Shown piece after piece: positions 9,744 to 18,801 of a stretch of DNA of 64,000 nucleotides. The position numbers and the translations under genes were made by a program. The notes below the pieces were generated by a model. That model did no database searches. It saw only the letters and a program-made list of their open reading frames with translations, and had not been told where the DNA came from. Every line of letters begins with the position of its first letter. The first letter of the stretch is position 1. Source of the DNA: a virus; IMG/VR virus record IMGVR_UViG_3300021964_007119, positions 1 to 64,000 of that record; one strand, written 5' to 3'.

Positions 9744-9780
9744 TTTACAACTCTCCTATTTACTTTCTTTTGTTATTTAA

Positions 9781-9815
9781 TGGGGTGGGTAAGAAAGGAT
9801 AACAACTCCACCCCA
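9781..9815 (-). terminator. Strong hairpin between AAA+ gene and small genes
   Basis: TGGGGTGG and CCACCCCA form an 8-bp GC-rich stem with a ~19-nt loop in AT-rich surroundings. No real U tract follows on either strand, so it may attenuate or protect RNA rather than terminate. Confidence 0.4.
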
Positions 9816-9832
9816 CATACCTCCTAATCTAA

Positions 9833-11011
9833 TTAAGAGGCGTAATCATCATCTAAATCGTTCTGTTCAATCTCATCTTCATTAAACATACTTTCGTCAT
9901 CAGTTCTAGAATCTTTTACAAATCTTTGAACTAATTGTTTTACGAAAGTTCTTTCAGAATCAATTCCACCATCATTTGAATATTGTGGATAGATTGTGAT
10001 TTCAGAAGCTTCTGGAAGTGAAAATCCGTCAAACAATAAACCAGCGATTTCAACCGAAGTTCTCGTGGAAACACCACTTGTTAATCTAGGATTTTCATTA
10101 GAGGCTTCAACTCTTGTTTGATGTGAGATTTGAGAAACAGCGTCTAGTAATTCAACATCAACATTAGGAAACATATATTCAAGTAATCCTAATTCTTCTT
10201 GATTAGTCAGGACATCCATTTCAATAATGGTAAATCTGTCCATTAACGCTTTATCTAAAACTCTCGTGGAAGTATATTCATTACCGATATTAGCAGTAGC
10301 GATAAATGTAACACCTTCGGCAACATTGATAGTTCCTTGACCATCTTGTTCATCAAGTCTTAAATATCTTTGACCACTATCTAAAACGGTCATTAAGATA
10401 TTCCACGCTTCAGGGTGAGCTCTACTTAACTCATCAAGTAGAATTACCGCGTTTGGTGTTTGAATAGCTTTCACGAAAAGTGATTCTGAAAAGTAAGTTC
10501 CTTTACCTTTATCAAAGTGAACATTACCAATCAAGGTAGCTCTTGGGTCTTGAGTAGCACCTAAATTAAAGTAAAAATCTGGACGCTCTAACGCGTTTAC
10601 CAATGACTTAGCGGCTAGTGTTTTACCACAACCAGCTGGACCAGTCATCATAATATTTTTACCACGAACAGCAGAACGAACTAAATACTTCCACTTCAAT
10701 TCTTGCATAACCAAACCTTTTGGTTTCAAAGAATAAGAAGTATGAATATAATTTAGAACCTCATTGTGTTCTTGTGGAACTTCAACATTACCAGTATTAA
10801 CCGGAATAGTGTTGACTTCAAATTCAGACATTGGAACACCCCACCAATAAGTCTTACCGGACTTATTAACTCGTTGTTCTAATGCTGTGTTGTTCTCAAA
10901 AGCTTTCTTACGAGCCCCAATAGAGATTTGAGAAGTATACTTGTTGCCATCAGCATCCCAAGCGTTGAATCTGTTTCCAGACTTCTCAATCCTTACAACT
11001 ACATTGTTCAT
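9833..11011 (-). CDS. cobS-like: MoxR/CobS-like AAA+ ATPase
   Basis: 392 residues. Walker A GPAGCGKT lies at about 124-131, Walker B AVILLDE ends at 194, sensor-1 TFIATAN lies near 235, and an arginine-rich DKALMDRFT segment follows. This is the MoxR/CobS class of AAA+ ATPases, which in bacteria work with a VWA-domain partner to remodel a target or insert metal. T4-like cyanophages carry a related gene annotated cobS. The VWA partner here is 0.6 kb upstream. Own sigma70-like promoter (11052-11090) inside the end of the preceding gene; Shine-Dalgarno AAAGGAA. The substrate is unknown; cobalt insertion is not supported because no other cobalamin gene is visible. Confidence 0.88.
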   Translation of the reverse strand: MNNVVVRIEKSGNRFNAWDADGNKYTSQISIGARKKAFENNTALEQRVNKSGKTYWWGVPMSEFEVNTIPVNTGNVEVPQEHNEVLNYIHTSYSLKPKGLVMQELKWKYLVRSAVRGKNIMMTGPAGCGKTLAAKSLVNALERPDFYFNLGATQDPRATLIGNVHFDKGKGTYFSESLFVKAIQTPNAVILLDELSRAHPEAWNILMTVLDSGQRYLRLDEQDGQGTINVAEGVTFIATANIGNEYTSTRVLDKALMDRFTIIEMDVLTNQEELGLLEYMFPNVDVELLDAVSQISHQTRVEASNENPRLTSGVSTRTSVEIAGLLFDGFSLPEASEITIYPQYSNDGGIDSERTFVKQLVQRFVKDSRTDDESMFNEDEIEQNDLDDDYAS

Positions 11012-11051
11012 AACATTTCCTTTCTGTTATTTTGTTTATCTATCATACTCT

Positions 11052-11090
11052 AATATATTAATTAATTTTATCAATGTCAAGAGCTTTTTT
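11052..11090 (-). promoter_or_regulatory. Early-type promoter of the AAA+ gene
   Basis: AAAAAAGCTC then TTGACA (11075-11080), 17-bp spacer, TATATT (11052-11057). The A-tract, GCTC box and -35 are also the codons for KKALD near the end of the preceding protein. Confidence 0.85.
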
Positions 11091-11609
11091 AGTATTTTTT
11101 CCATAAATTTTTATATCAATTAATTCTTGTTTTGTAAAGTTATCAAAGTATTTAGTCTTTACAATACTTTGATGTGCTTCACCTAAGTCAGTAGAACTCA
11201 TAATGTTAATTAAAAAGTAAGGTGAACCGGCTCTGGTCTTGACACCAGCAGCTGTTCTATCCTCGTGTGGACTAAAACAAAGTGCTTTGTAATCTTCGTA
11301 TCCGTTATTTTTCATTAAGTTCTGTAATTTAAGTTGGTAATCTTTTCTTTCAATGTGTTCCCATATTTCACCTAAACAAATAAATAAGATTGAATTATAT
11401 TTGTTTTCTTTAATCCAATCATCTAAACCTTTTTTAAAGTTTGGCCCATACGAATCATCTTGTCCTTTTAAAATTACAAATTTCATATCGTCATTTGTTA
11501 ATTCTTTTTTTAAGAAAGGACAAATACCAAATCCACTAAATTCTTCTCGTGGTTCTGTTAGTTCCCATAACCAATCTTTTGTTTGTTCTATGATTTGTTT
11601 ATCTGTCAT
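11058..11609 (-). CDS. Hypothetical protein with GICPF motif
   Basis: 183 residues. A conserved-looking FGICPF segment lies near residue 28; the middle is alpha/beta (YNSILFICLGEIWEH), then ALCFSPHEDRTAAGVKTR. The N-terminal W-x-CPF arrangement is faintly like DUF1415, but I cannot confirm this. It overlaps the VWA gene by 4 nt (ATGA), so both are translated from the same mRNA. The end of the gene contains the next promoter. Confidence 0.75.
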   Translation of the reverse strand: MTDKQIIEQTKDWLWELTEPREEFSGFGICPFLKKELTNDDMKFVILKGQDDSYGPNFKKGLDDWIKENKYNSILFICLGEIWEHIERKDYQLKLQNLMKNNGYEDYKALCFSPHEDRTAAGVKTRAGSPYFLINIMSSTDLGEAHQSIVKTKYFDNFTKQELIDIKIYGKNTKKALDIDKIN

Positions 11610-13738
11610 TTCGTTAAAAACATCTTGTTCATTGTTTTAGCAATCTGAGTAACTGATGAAACATTAATGTTCTCAGCATCTTGACCATACATTGTTTTAA
11701 AATCTTGTAAAGTGGTATCTCTATCGTAATCAGAAATAAAGTAAGATAAAATATTGATACCCATTTTTCTCATTTTGTTAACCATATCTCTAGTGTGATG
11801 AACAGCTTCATCACCACAATAATATAGTGTATCATTTGAATACATTGGCATTCCGTCTGATAAGTTTAAGAAAAAACTATCCATTTTGTCAGTAGTTGTA
11901 ATCATATCGTCCATAATGGCTTCAAAACACAATCCTTCAGGAGTGGTTGAACCACAATGTAAATATCTAAACAACTTTCTAACTTTTGAAATCTTGTCTA
12001 CTCTTGAATCATAAGCATACATAATAACTGGTAAATCACCAGTGTCTTGTGTTCCTCTTAATGAAAACACAACATCAAAGTTTTGAATCATATCAACAGC
12101 TTGAATAATAGCAATAGCACAAGTTAATGACTTGTTAAATTTTTCACCAGACATACTACCACTAGCGTCCAAAGAAATGTGTAAGAAACCATCAGGAAAC
12201 TTGTCTATGTTGATTGTGTGAAATACATTTGAATTACCAAACCCAAGTTCTGCAATAAGTCTTTTATCAATACGACCAGAATTTAATCTTGTGTTTTTTA
12301 GTAATCTTTCTTCACCACGAATTTGTAATTTTTTACCTAACATTTTACCAAGTCTTAATCCTTCAACAACTCTTGTTTGAGTATCTCTCCAAGGGCTTGA
12401 ATCAATCAAACCTCTGAACAAACCTGAATCGACGAGTGTTTGGTTGAAGTTTTTAACAACTACACATTGTTTTTTACCACCAGCATTTCTGTTCATCCAA
12501 CGACTTGACATTTCGTCATACTTTGAATCTTGTAAAATATTTTTTAGTGTAGTTCCAGACTCGGAAATAGCTTGAACTTTTTGTTTATCTTTTTTAGATA
12601 ACTTTCTTTTTGAAATTTGACCTTGTAAAAACTTTCTTTGTTTATCAAACGCTCTATCAAGTTTTTTTCTTAAATCTGATTTTTCATCATCAGTCATTCC
12701 GTTTTCTAATTCTTGATAAAGTTTTTCAACCATATTGGCAACTCTACCACCATCTTGAAGATAAACTGATTCAACTTGAACTTGGTCAAGTAATCTTTCG
12801 TAATCATTTGAGTCTTTGTATTTCTGCATCAAGTCTTTAATACGATTAACTGAATAATCATTAACCATATCGCGATGACCTTCTGAACCACCAGTTCCAC
12901 CACCACCTTGTTGATTTAGTGATTGTTGTAAAGTTTGATTTAATCTTTTTTTGATGTCATCATAAGTTTCAGCTCTATCGGTGTCATCTAAATTTTGTAA
13001 AACAATTTTACCAACTTTGTAAGCTACTTTCCAAGCATCACCAGTAGATTGTAATCTTGAAATGTTTCTTAAATCAATAGTTTTCCAAATATCTCTTAGA
13101 CCAGGTAAAGCATCTAAATTAGTATTTGGATTAGTTAAGTTGATAATTCTAAACATATAAGCGTCTATTGAAGCTTCTGTCATTTCATCTGACTTTAAAC
13201 CTTTGTCAATAGTAGGACTATTGAAATACTTCTGATACATAGATAAATAATAACCTTTGTATCCAGGTGAACTAGATACAACATAGTGGTCAATTCGTCT
13301 ATCCTCAACATAATTCAACATATTCTTAAAAAACTCTTTGATATCTCTTTGTCTCATACCTTTACTCATACCTAATTCATAAGTTGTTTTTGGTATAGAA
13401 GAACCAAGTTGTTTTAAGAAATCAAAGTCTGATAATAAAATATGTGAACCCTCGTGTAGTGCAAGACCAACTGAACTATCAAATAATTTGTCATCAAGTT
13501 TAGAAGATATCGTAACAATTTTTCCGTCAGTATAAGAATCACCTCTTTGTGAAAACTGAACAGGAATACTTTTAGAAGTTACAATATTTACAAAGTTAGA
13601 AATGGCTCTTTGATAACCTGCTAACTTAATGTGGTCAATACCGGGTTTTGTATCTACATCTTTTTCTATAAGTGATTTGTTTTCTAAACTATCACCCAAC
13701 CAAAAAGACGAAAAATTGTTTTGTTTATTTAATTTCAT
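11606..13738 (-). CDS. VWA-domain protein with HExxH metallopeptidase-like motif
   Basis: 710 residues. HEGSH at 95-99 matches the HExxH zinc-peptidase motif in a domain that is otherwise helical. A Gly-rich linker lies near 280 and charged helices fill 330-400. The C-terminal VWA domain has a complete MIDAS: DASGS at about 524, TTPEG near 597 and DG near 628. The layout resembles DUF2201-type or CobT-like proteins that pair with MoxR ATPases. The AAA+ partner lies two genes downstream. Promoter at 13748-13786, with its -10 ending 9 nt from the ATG. A proteolytic or target-remodelling complex acting early in infection is inferred. Confidence 0.85.
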   Translation of the reverse strand: MKLNKQNNFSSFWLGDSLENKSLIEKDVDTKPGIDHIKLAGYQRAISNFVNIVTSKSIPVQFSQRGDSYTDGKIVTISSKLDDKLFDSSVGLALHEGSHILLSDFDFLKQLGSSIPKTTYELGMSKGMRQRDIKEFFKNMLNYVEDRRIDHYVVSSSPGYKGYYLSMYQKYFNSPTIDKGLKSDEMTEASIDAYMFRIINLTNPNTNLDALPGLRDIWKTIDLRNISRLQSTGDAWKVAYKVGKIVLQNLDDTDRAETYDDIKKRLNQTLQQSLNQQGGGGTGGSEGHRDMVNDYSVNRIKDLMQKYKDSNDYERLLDQVQVESVYLQDGGRVANMVEKLYQELENGMTDDEKSDLRKKLDRAFDKQRKFLQGQISKRKLSKKDKQKVQAISESGTTLKNILQDSKYDEMSSRWMNRNAGGKKQCVVVKNFNQTLVDSGLFRGLIDSSPWRDTQTRVVEGLRLGKMLGKKLQIRGEERLLKNTRLNSGRIDKRLIAELGFGNSNVFHTINIDKFPDGFLHISLDASGSMSGEKFNKSLTCAIAIIQAVDMIQNFDVVFSLRGTQDTGDLPVIMYAYDSRVDKISKVRKLFRYLHCGSTTPEGLCFEAIMDDMITTTDKMDSFFLNLSDGMPMYSNDTLYYCGDEAVHHTRDMVNKMRKMGINILSYFISDYDRDTTLQDFKTMYGQDAENINVSSVTQIAKTMNKMFLTK

Positions 13739-13747
13739 AACTATCCT

Positions 13748-13786
13748 AGTTTAATAATAAAATTTGTTAATGTCAAGAGCTTTTTT
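13748..13786 (-). promoter_or_regulatory. Early-type promoter of the VWA gene
   Basis: AAAAAAGCTC, TTGACA (13771-13776), 17-bp spacer, TAAACT (13748-13753). Only 9 nt separate the -10 from the ATG, so the mRNA should have almost no leader. Confidence 0.75.
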
Positions 13787-13787
13787 A

Positions 13788-14000
13788 TTAATCTTCCAAA
13801 TAATTTACTTGAACTTCATTTAGATGATAATCTCTTTCTGAATATTTGAACTCATCTTTAATGTGTTCTTGTGTTTTTTCAGCAATAGTATCTGCGAACC
13901 ATCTAGCATCTCTATTCTCATTTTTAGTAGATTTCTCACCACAACCTTGTTCTGGAACAAATATCTCCATAGTCATATTAACCCAATATCTTTTAGCCAT
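13788..14000 (-). CDS. Small hypothetical protein
   Basis: 70 residues, MAKRYWVNMTMEIFVPEQ start, acidic C-terminus; no family recognised. Third in an operon of three (14480 to 13788), overlapping its upstream neighbour by 8 nt, with a good GGAG start signal. Its stop is followed within a few bases by the next promoter. Confidence 0.7.
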   Translation of the reverse strand: MAKRYWVNMTMEIFVPEQGCGEKSTKNENRDARWFADTIAEKTQEHIKDEFKYSERDYHLNEVQVNYLED

Positions 14001-14190
14001 AATTTTTCTCCTTTTCTAATTCTTTTTTTAATTCGTTTAAAGTGCATTGAGCACCATTTATAAAAGTTCTACCTTCACTAATTTCTAAGTCTAAACTATC
14101 CAAAGTTCCTTGATACTCTGGTAAGTTGTTTAATCCATTAGTCAATTCTTGTTCTAATGTATTTAATAATTCTTTAATTCTATCTTTCAT
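13993..14190 (-). CDS. Small hypothetical coiled-coil protein
   Basis: 65 residues, Leu/Glu/Lys heptad-like throughout. Starts on the last base of the preceding stop (overlap of 1 nt), indicating coupled translation. Function unknown. Confidence 0.65.
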   Translation of the reverse strand: MKDRIKELLNTLEQELTNGLNNLPEYQGTLDSLDLEISEGRTFINGAQCTLNELKKELEKEKNYG

Positions 14191-14480
14191 TATATCATTC
14201 CTTCCAAAATTTCTATTACTTGTTCATCTGTAAAATCTTTAACATTGTAAGTATCTGTAAAGTCTGTTGGTGTAAAAAAGTCAGTATCATCTAATAACTC
14301 TAAATAACCATATTTGTTTCCACCCTCATTGAAAGCTAAAGTTTCTCTTTTCATCTCATACAAGTTATACAAAGCTTCGTTTCTATCTTCTGTAAACTGC
14401 TCTATATTTTGTTCTACTTGTTCTTTTGTGTAACCCTCAGTTACATTTTTAATTTCTAATGTTTTTCCATAAATCGTCAT
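14190..14480 (-). CDS. Small acidic hypothetical protein
   Basis: 96 residues, acidic and tyrosine-rich, no family recognised. First gene of a three-gene operon behind the promoter at 14509-14537, with a strong AAAGGAG start signal. Confidence 0.7.
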   Translation of the reverse strand: MTIYGKTLEIKNVTEGYTKEQVEQNIEQFTEDRNEALYNLYEMKRETLAFNEGGNKYGYLELLDDTDFFTPTDFTDTYNVKDFTDEQVIEILEGMI

Positions 14481-14508
14481 AATTTTTTTCTCCTTTACTT
14501 TCTATACT

Positions 14509-14547
14509 AGTATAACTGCCTTAGCATTAAGAGTCAAGAGCTATTTT
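14509..14547 (-). promoter_or_regulatory. Early-type promoter of the 14480-13788 operon
   Basis: AAAATAGCTC, TTGACT (14532-14537), 17-bp spacer, TATACT (14509-14514). It starts inside the stop codon of the 32-residue gene upstream. Confidence 0.85.
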
Positions 14548-14644
14548 ATCTTTTTTTTAAATTAATTATACAAGGAATACACAGCATTGGATAAAATATT
14601 GTTCCAACGAAGTTATCTGTATTGCAATTATCACATTTTTTCAT
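14546..14644 (-). CDS. 32-residue zinc-ribbon-like micropeptide
   Basis: The frame encodes MKKCDNCN, a short linker and MLCIPC, that is two CxxC pairs 15 residues apart, enough for one zinc knuckle. It lies squeezed between two strong promoters: its own -10 ends 8 nt before the ATG and the next -35 begins just behind its stop. No Shine-Dalgarno. The spacing implies a leaderless mRNA. Function unknown; short zinc ribbons in phages often bind host RNA polymerase or nucleic acid. Confidence 0.6.
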   Translation of the reverse strand: MKKCDNCNTDNFVGTIFYPMLCIPCIINLKKR

Positions 14645-14652
14645 AACAATAC

Positions 14653-14691
14653 AATATAATGTAGCCCTTTTTTAAAGTCAAGAGCTAATTC
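14653..14691 (-). promoter_or_regulatory. Early-type promoter of the zinc-ribbon micropeptide
   Basis: TTAGCTC, TTGACT (14676-14681), 17-bp spacer, TATATT (14653-14658); 8 nt to the ATG at 14644. Confidence 0.8.
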
Positions 14692-14842
14692 AATAAGCTG
14701 TGTTATTTTTTTAGAAGTTTTTTTAAAAATTATTTTTTTATCTGATTTCATTGGGTTTTTAGGGTTTTTGGTGGTTTTCAAGCAAACGATTCTGGAGATA
14801 AGGATGATGTATTGATTTCTGGTTTTCTCCTGCCCTCCTTCG

Positions 14843-15098
14843 GTGGTTCTATTGAATAGCATTTAAGACTTGTTCGTTAACAATGACTTTCGTCACCACC
14901 ACACTCTCTCTCTTGGTGTGGACACTTCTCCCGGAATGTATTTCTACAATAAGGACTATTTGTTCAATATAAGCGACTTACTCAGTATGTCCTCTCGTGG
15001 ACTCCTGATGCGAAACTAAGTTTAAATCGATTCTACTCGATAAACTCCTGGTTTATTTTGATTGTCATCATTTTTATCTCCTTGTGTTTTGTTTTGTA
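14843..15098 (-). other. Structured region without a convincing gene
   Basis: A GGAG-preceded 12-codon frame (15071 to 15033) ends inside a strong hairpin (AGTTTATCGA with TCGATTTAAACT). Further stems follow: GTCC/GGAC, CCACAC/GTGTGG and TGAC-GAAA-GTCA with a GNRA loop. The left end carries a 22-nt element that recurs with one mismatch at 51287-51310. No frame longer than about 40 codons has a good start. It looks like a leader or small RNA. Confidence 0.4.
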
Positions 15099-15159
15099 TA
15101 AAAAAAGAGAGCCGTGATTTTAAGTTTGGTATATGGTGGAAACTAAAATTTGGCTCTCT
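15099..15159 (-). terminator. Rho-independent terminator
   Basis: AGAGAGCC and GGCTCTCT (8 bp) close a long stem extended by ATTTTA/TAAAAT and GTTT/AAAC, followed on the minus strand by seven T. It ends the noncoding unit that begins near 15590. Confidence 0.78.
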
Positions 15160-15590
15160 TAAAAATATTGGTGGAATTTATTGGGGATGTGAGGCTAATG
15201 ATTACTCACAATTTTCGTCTTGGATTTTTCATACTCTAAACTTTACATCTATCAGTTACGATAGTTCATCTTAAGGTGGTTATTCCTCATTGATGTGAAT
15301 ACAACTTCTATGCAAATACCTTATCTCTCCAAGTGTAGATTGTTCGGTCATAATAATAGGACTTCAGTTTTACCCTTACCTATAATAGAGTCATAAGAAT
15401 CATCTTATCTTTTTTACGAAAATACATTAGACGATATCTGTCGATATAGACGATTAGAATATTTACCAATCATCAAGTCACCACAACTTCGTCCGGATTA
15501 CTTTATGGGCTTCAAATGTCTACCCATTTTTCAGTCAATCCCATATAGAGTTAATTACTCTCTATACTTTCATAATTCCAATTTTCAAAT
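15160..15590 (-). ncRNA. Candidate ~490-nt noncoding RNA
   Basis: A promoter-like sequence (TTGACT at 15614-15619, weak TTAGTT at 15591-15596) and the terminator at 15099 bracket about 490 nt with no frame above roughly 25 codons and no Shine-Dalgarno. Hairpins include TATAGAG/CTCTATA (15544-15566), ATGGG/CCCAT (15505-15527) and an ATATC-GACA-GATAT stem near 15435-15450. The segment TATTTGAAAATTGG near its 5' end also precedes the tRNA-ended RNA at 54368. Size and isolation suggest a structured phage RNA, in the size range of GOLLD or ROOL, but I recognise no family. Confidence 0.45.
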
Positions 15591-15651
15591 AACTAATTAC
15601 ACTTATATATATAAGTCAAATCGCCCAAAATACATTTTTTCTTGCATTTTT

Positions 15652-18600
15652 TTAATCAAATTTAATTTTACTAAATTCTGTATCTTTCGTGATTTCAAGT
15701 AGTGTATCCACTGCATCTCTCATAGAGTCAACATGCGATACAATCAAAGCAAATTGGAATTGTCCTTTTAGATATTGGAATAAATTATAAACTGAATTTA
15801 TATTATCACTATCCATTGTTCCCCAACCCTCATCAATCGCTAAGAAATTACTTCTTGGTAAATTACTTACATTTATTAAACCAACTCTCATTGCAAGAGA
15901 ACTGATAAATCTTTCCATACCACTTGATAGTTCTAGTGGCCACTGGTTAACATCATCATACACAATATTACTATTAATGTTCTTTCCGTCCATATCTAAC
16001 GACATTTGGAAATCAACTAGTTGTCCTAAGATATTATTTATTTCTCCTTCAATCGTTGGTATTGCTTTTTCTAACAATTCATAAGGAACACTATCTCTTC
16101 TAACAGCATCTAAGTAATAACGATATGCTTGATTTTTGTTTTCTAATTCTTCTATTTCTTCAATCTTCCTGTTGATGTTTTTCATTTCACTATCACCAAC
16201 CTTGATGTCGGCGTGAACTTCTGTTATATCACCAGTTAAGTTTACTATAACATCCTCTACATCATCTAAATTATTTTGAACAACTTGAATATCTTCTTTT
16301 ATTTTTTTATTATATTTGATATTACTTTTTTGTTCATTGTATTGTTTTATATCTTGTTCAATAGTTTCAATTGACGAATTTATATTTTTCTTTCTTTCTT
16401 TAAAATATTGTAGATTAGTTTTTAGTTCTCTTTCTCTAAATTCTGCTTCAACTAAACTTGATTTATATTCATCATAATTTTCTTTTTGCTTGATAATAGG
16501 ATTTAGTGTTTCTATTTCTTCGTCCATTTTGTTCTTTTTCTCAAGATAGGTTGCGGCCAGCTCTTTATCTTTTTCTAAGTTCTTTTCGGTTTCCCTAGCA
16601 TCAATTGTTAATGGATTACTCATACAATGTTCACAATCGTCGTCCCAAGTAACACCTTTTAATTTTTCGGTCTTGTCTAATTTGTTTCTAACCTCTACTT
16701 TTAATTTATCTATTTCTATTTGAAATTCATCTCTACTTTCTTGTAAAGTTTGAAGTTTTGAATATTGTTCATTTATATTATCAGATTCATATTTTGTAAT
16801 ATTAATTTCTATTTCGGTTAATAATTGACTTATGTCATTAAATTCTGAATTTGTTTTATCTATGTCTTTAGTAACTTCTTGAAAATCTTTATTTTGACTA
16901 AGTAAATCATTTTCTAATTTATCTATATCTTGTATATTATCATCAACAACTTTTAGTTTTTTAGTCAAGTTAATAATTTTAGTATTTAATTTGTTTTGTT
17001 TTTCTACTTGTTTTTCTTTTTTGGAAAGTAAGTCTGTTTGTTTAACTTGTAATAAAGTAGTTTGTTTTTGTAATTCTGCTAAGTTTTTACTATAATCAAC
17101 TTTATTAAAATCTCTTAACAAAGTTTGTGTTTCTGATATTTTATCATTAGCAGATTGATACAACGAATCGAAAATATCTGTTCCCATAAATGTAGATAAT
17201 AACTCTTTTCTTTCCTTTTGTGTTTTGTCAATGAACACTGTGAAGTTATTTTGGGTGGATAGTGTTGATAAAATAAAATCTTCGTATGTTCCCACCACCT
17301 GATTAATATTGTAGTTTGTCGTTCGTCTTTGGTCACCATTTAAACTAATAGTCTGTCCACTATCATCAATCATCCAAAAATTAACATTTACTTTTACATG
17401 CCCGTCTCTTTCTCTTTTTGATGCTTTTCTTTCAATAAAATAATCTAAACCACCAACTTCAAAGTTTACTTTACAACTAAAATTCTTTTTCTTGTTATTT
17501 AGAACTGATGCCGCTTTTGTGGTTCTTGATGTAACATCAAATAAACAAAATGATAAAGCATCTAATAAGGTTGACTTACCGGAAGCATTTGGAGCAAACA
17601 TACCAACAATTCCGTCAAGTTGTGTAAAGTCTACATAATTGTTTTCACCATAACAAAACATATTTGAAAATTCAAAGTGTTTTAATTTCCAATTAATATT
17701 TCGTTTAACTCTTGCTGGTGGTAGTTCATTATTGATTTCTTCATTTAATTTTTTAATCTTAACTAATATATTGTCTGTAATGGCGTGGTTTCGTTTTAAA
17801 TAATCTTCAATCAATTCGTATTGATAATCAGTATCATTTACATCACCTATAACCATTTCACTATTAGACCTACCTACATCTCGTCTGTCTACTTTTGTAA
17901 TTGTGACATCTTTAATTCCGTATCTGTGATGAATAATAGCTAAGGCTTTTTTAAGTTCAATACCATTGGTATTGGATACCCTAACTCTTAATCTTGCTTT
18001 TTTAGGCATTCCTTTTACATCAGGAACAATACCTTTATCAATGTCTATTGTGTAGTATCCGTAATCATTTGGTATTTCAATGTATTCTGATTTTTTTGTT
18101 TCTACTTCCCACAACAAATATCCGTGTCCAATACTTTCTCCGTGATTTTGTTGAATCAGAGAACCACAATAAGCAATAGTTTTTTCTTCATTTAAGTATT
18201 GTCTTTTATGAATATCACCAATTAGACCCATATCGTAATCGTCAAAGTAATCTATTGTAACCTTACCTGGTAGTGAAAATCCTACATCAGTTTTTGACCT
18301 ATCAACTGTTCCGTGATATAAAACAACCTTTGTATCAGCTTCAAAGTCTTTTGCTTTAATGTAGTTCTCTTCATCTTCCCAAACATCCCAAACTACAAAA
18401 CTCATATCGGCTATGTCGTAAACGCCTGAGCGTTTTAAGTAATGTAAGTTGGGTAAATTTAAATTATTGATGATAGGTGTTAAAACATCTAATCTATTCA
18501 AGTTATTTAAATTACAATCGTGATTACCCGTTATAACTATCGTAGGACAAATCTCTGAAAGAGATTTTAAAAAACGAGAAGTTTGGTCTACGAGTTCGGG

Positions 18601-18801
18601 GGACATATCGGTTTTTGAGTGTGCTATATCACCACCGATATAAATAATAGAATCCTCACGATTCTGTTTGATTTTTTCATACAACCTTTCAAATACTTGT
18701 TCGTATTCGGCGTGTCGTTTTAAATTTCTAATATGAACATCAGATATGTGGTGTATGTATTTAATTTTTTTTAAAGGAATATCAACTTTTGTTCTTTTCA
18801 T
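15652..18801 (-). CDS. 46/47-like: Fused Mre11-Rad50 (gp47-gp46) recombination nuclease
   Basis: One 1049-residue protein holds both subunits that T4 makes from genes 47 and 46. The first ~350 residues are a calcineurin-like nuclease: SDVH near 20, GGDIAH near 57, TGNHD near 97, GDIHKR near 196. From about 370 comes the Rad50/SbcC ATPase with Walker A PNASGKST, a long coiled coil, a CEHC zinc hook in its centre, and at the C-terminus the ELSSGMERF signature and Walker B FLAIDEG. The complex resects double-strand ends for recombination-dependent replication and degrades host DNA. It starts on the last base of the primase stop (TAATG). Fusion into one chain is unusual. Confidence 0.93.
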   Translation of the reverse strand: MKRTKVDIPLKKIKYIHHISDVHIRNLKRHAEYEQVFERLYEKIKQNREDSIIYIGGDIAHSKTDMSPELVDQTSRFLKSLSEICPTIVITGNHDCNLNNLNRLDVLTPIINNLNLPNLHYLKRSGVYDIADMSFVVWDVWEDEENYIKAKDFEADTKVVLYHGTVDRSKTDVGFSLPGKVTIDYFDDYDMGLIGDIHKRQYLNEEKTIAYCGSLIQQNHGESIGHGYLLWEVETKKSEYIEIPNDYGYYTIDIDKGIVPDVKGMPKKARLRVRVSNTNGIELKKALAIIHHRYGIKDVTITKVDRRDVGRSNSEMVIGDVNDTDYQYELIEDYLKRNHAITDNILVKIKKLNEEINNELPPARVKRNINWKLKHFEFSNMFCYGENNYVDFTQLDGIVGMFAPNASGKSTLLDALSFCLFDVTSRTTKAASVLNNKKKNFSCKVNFEVGGLDYFIERKASKRERDGHVKVNVNFWMIDDSGQTISLNGDQRRTTNYNINQVVGTYEDFILSTLSTQNNFTVFIDKTQKERKELLSTFMGTDIFDSLYQSANDKISETQTLLRDFNKVDYSKNLAELQKQTTLLQVKQTDLLSKKEKQVEKQNKLNTKIINLTKKLKVVDDNIQDIDKLENDLLSQNKDFQEVTKDIDKTNSEFNDISQLLTEIEINITKYESDNINEQYSKLQTLQESRDEFQIEIDKLKVEVRNKLDKTEKLKGVTWDDDCEHCMSNPLTIDARETEKNLEKDKELAATYLEKKNKMDEEIETLNPIIKQKENYDEYKSSLVEAEFRERELKTNLQYFKERKKNINSSIETIEQDIKQYNEQKSNIKYNKKIKEDIQVVQNNLDDVEDVIVNLTGDITEVHADIKVGDSEMKNINRKIEEIEELENKNQAYRYYLDAVRRDSVPYELLEKAIPTIEGEINNILGQLVDFQMSLDMDGKNINSNIVYDDVNQWPLELSSGMERFISSLAMRVGLINVSNLPRSNFLAIDEGWGTMDSDNINSVYNLFQYLKGQFQFALIVSHVDSMRDAVDTLLEITKDTEFSKIKFD

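Noticed and set aside
9833-13738. Cobalamin synthesis operon
   Set aside because: Only the AAA+ and VWA partners are present, with no other cobalamin gene in the window.
14641-14862. 73-codon minus-strand frame
   Set aside because: It runs through a strong promoter and over the 32-residue gene, with poor composition and no ribosome site.
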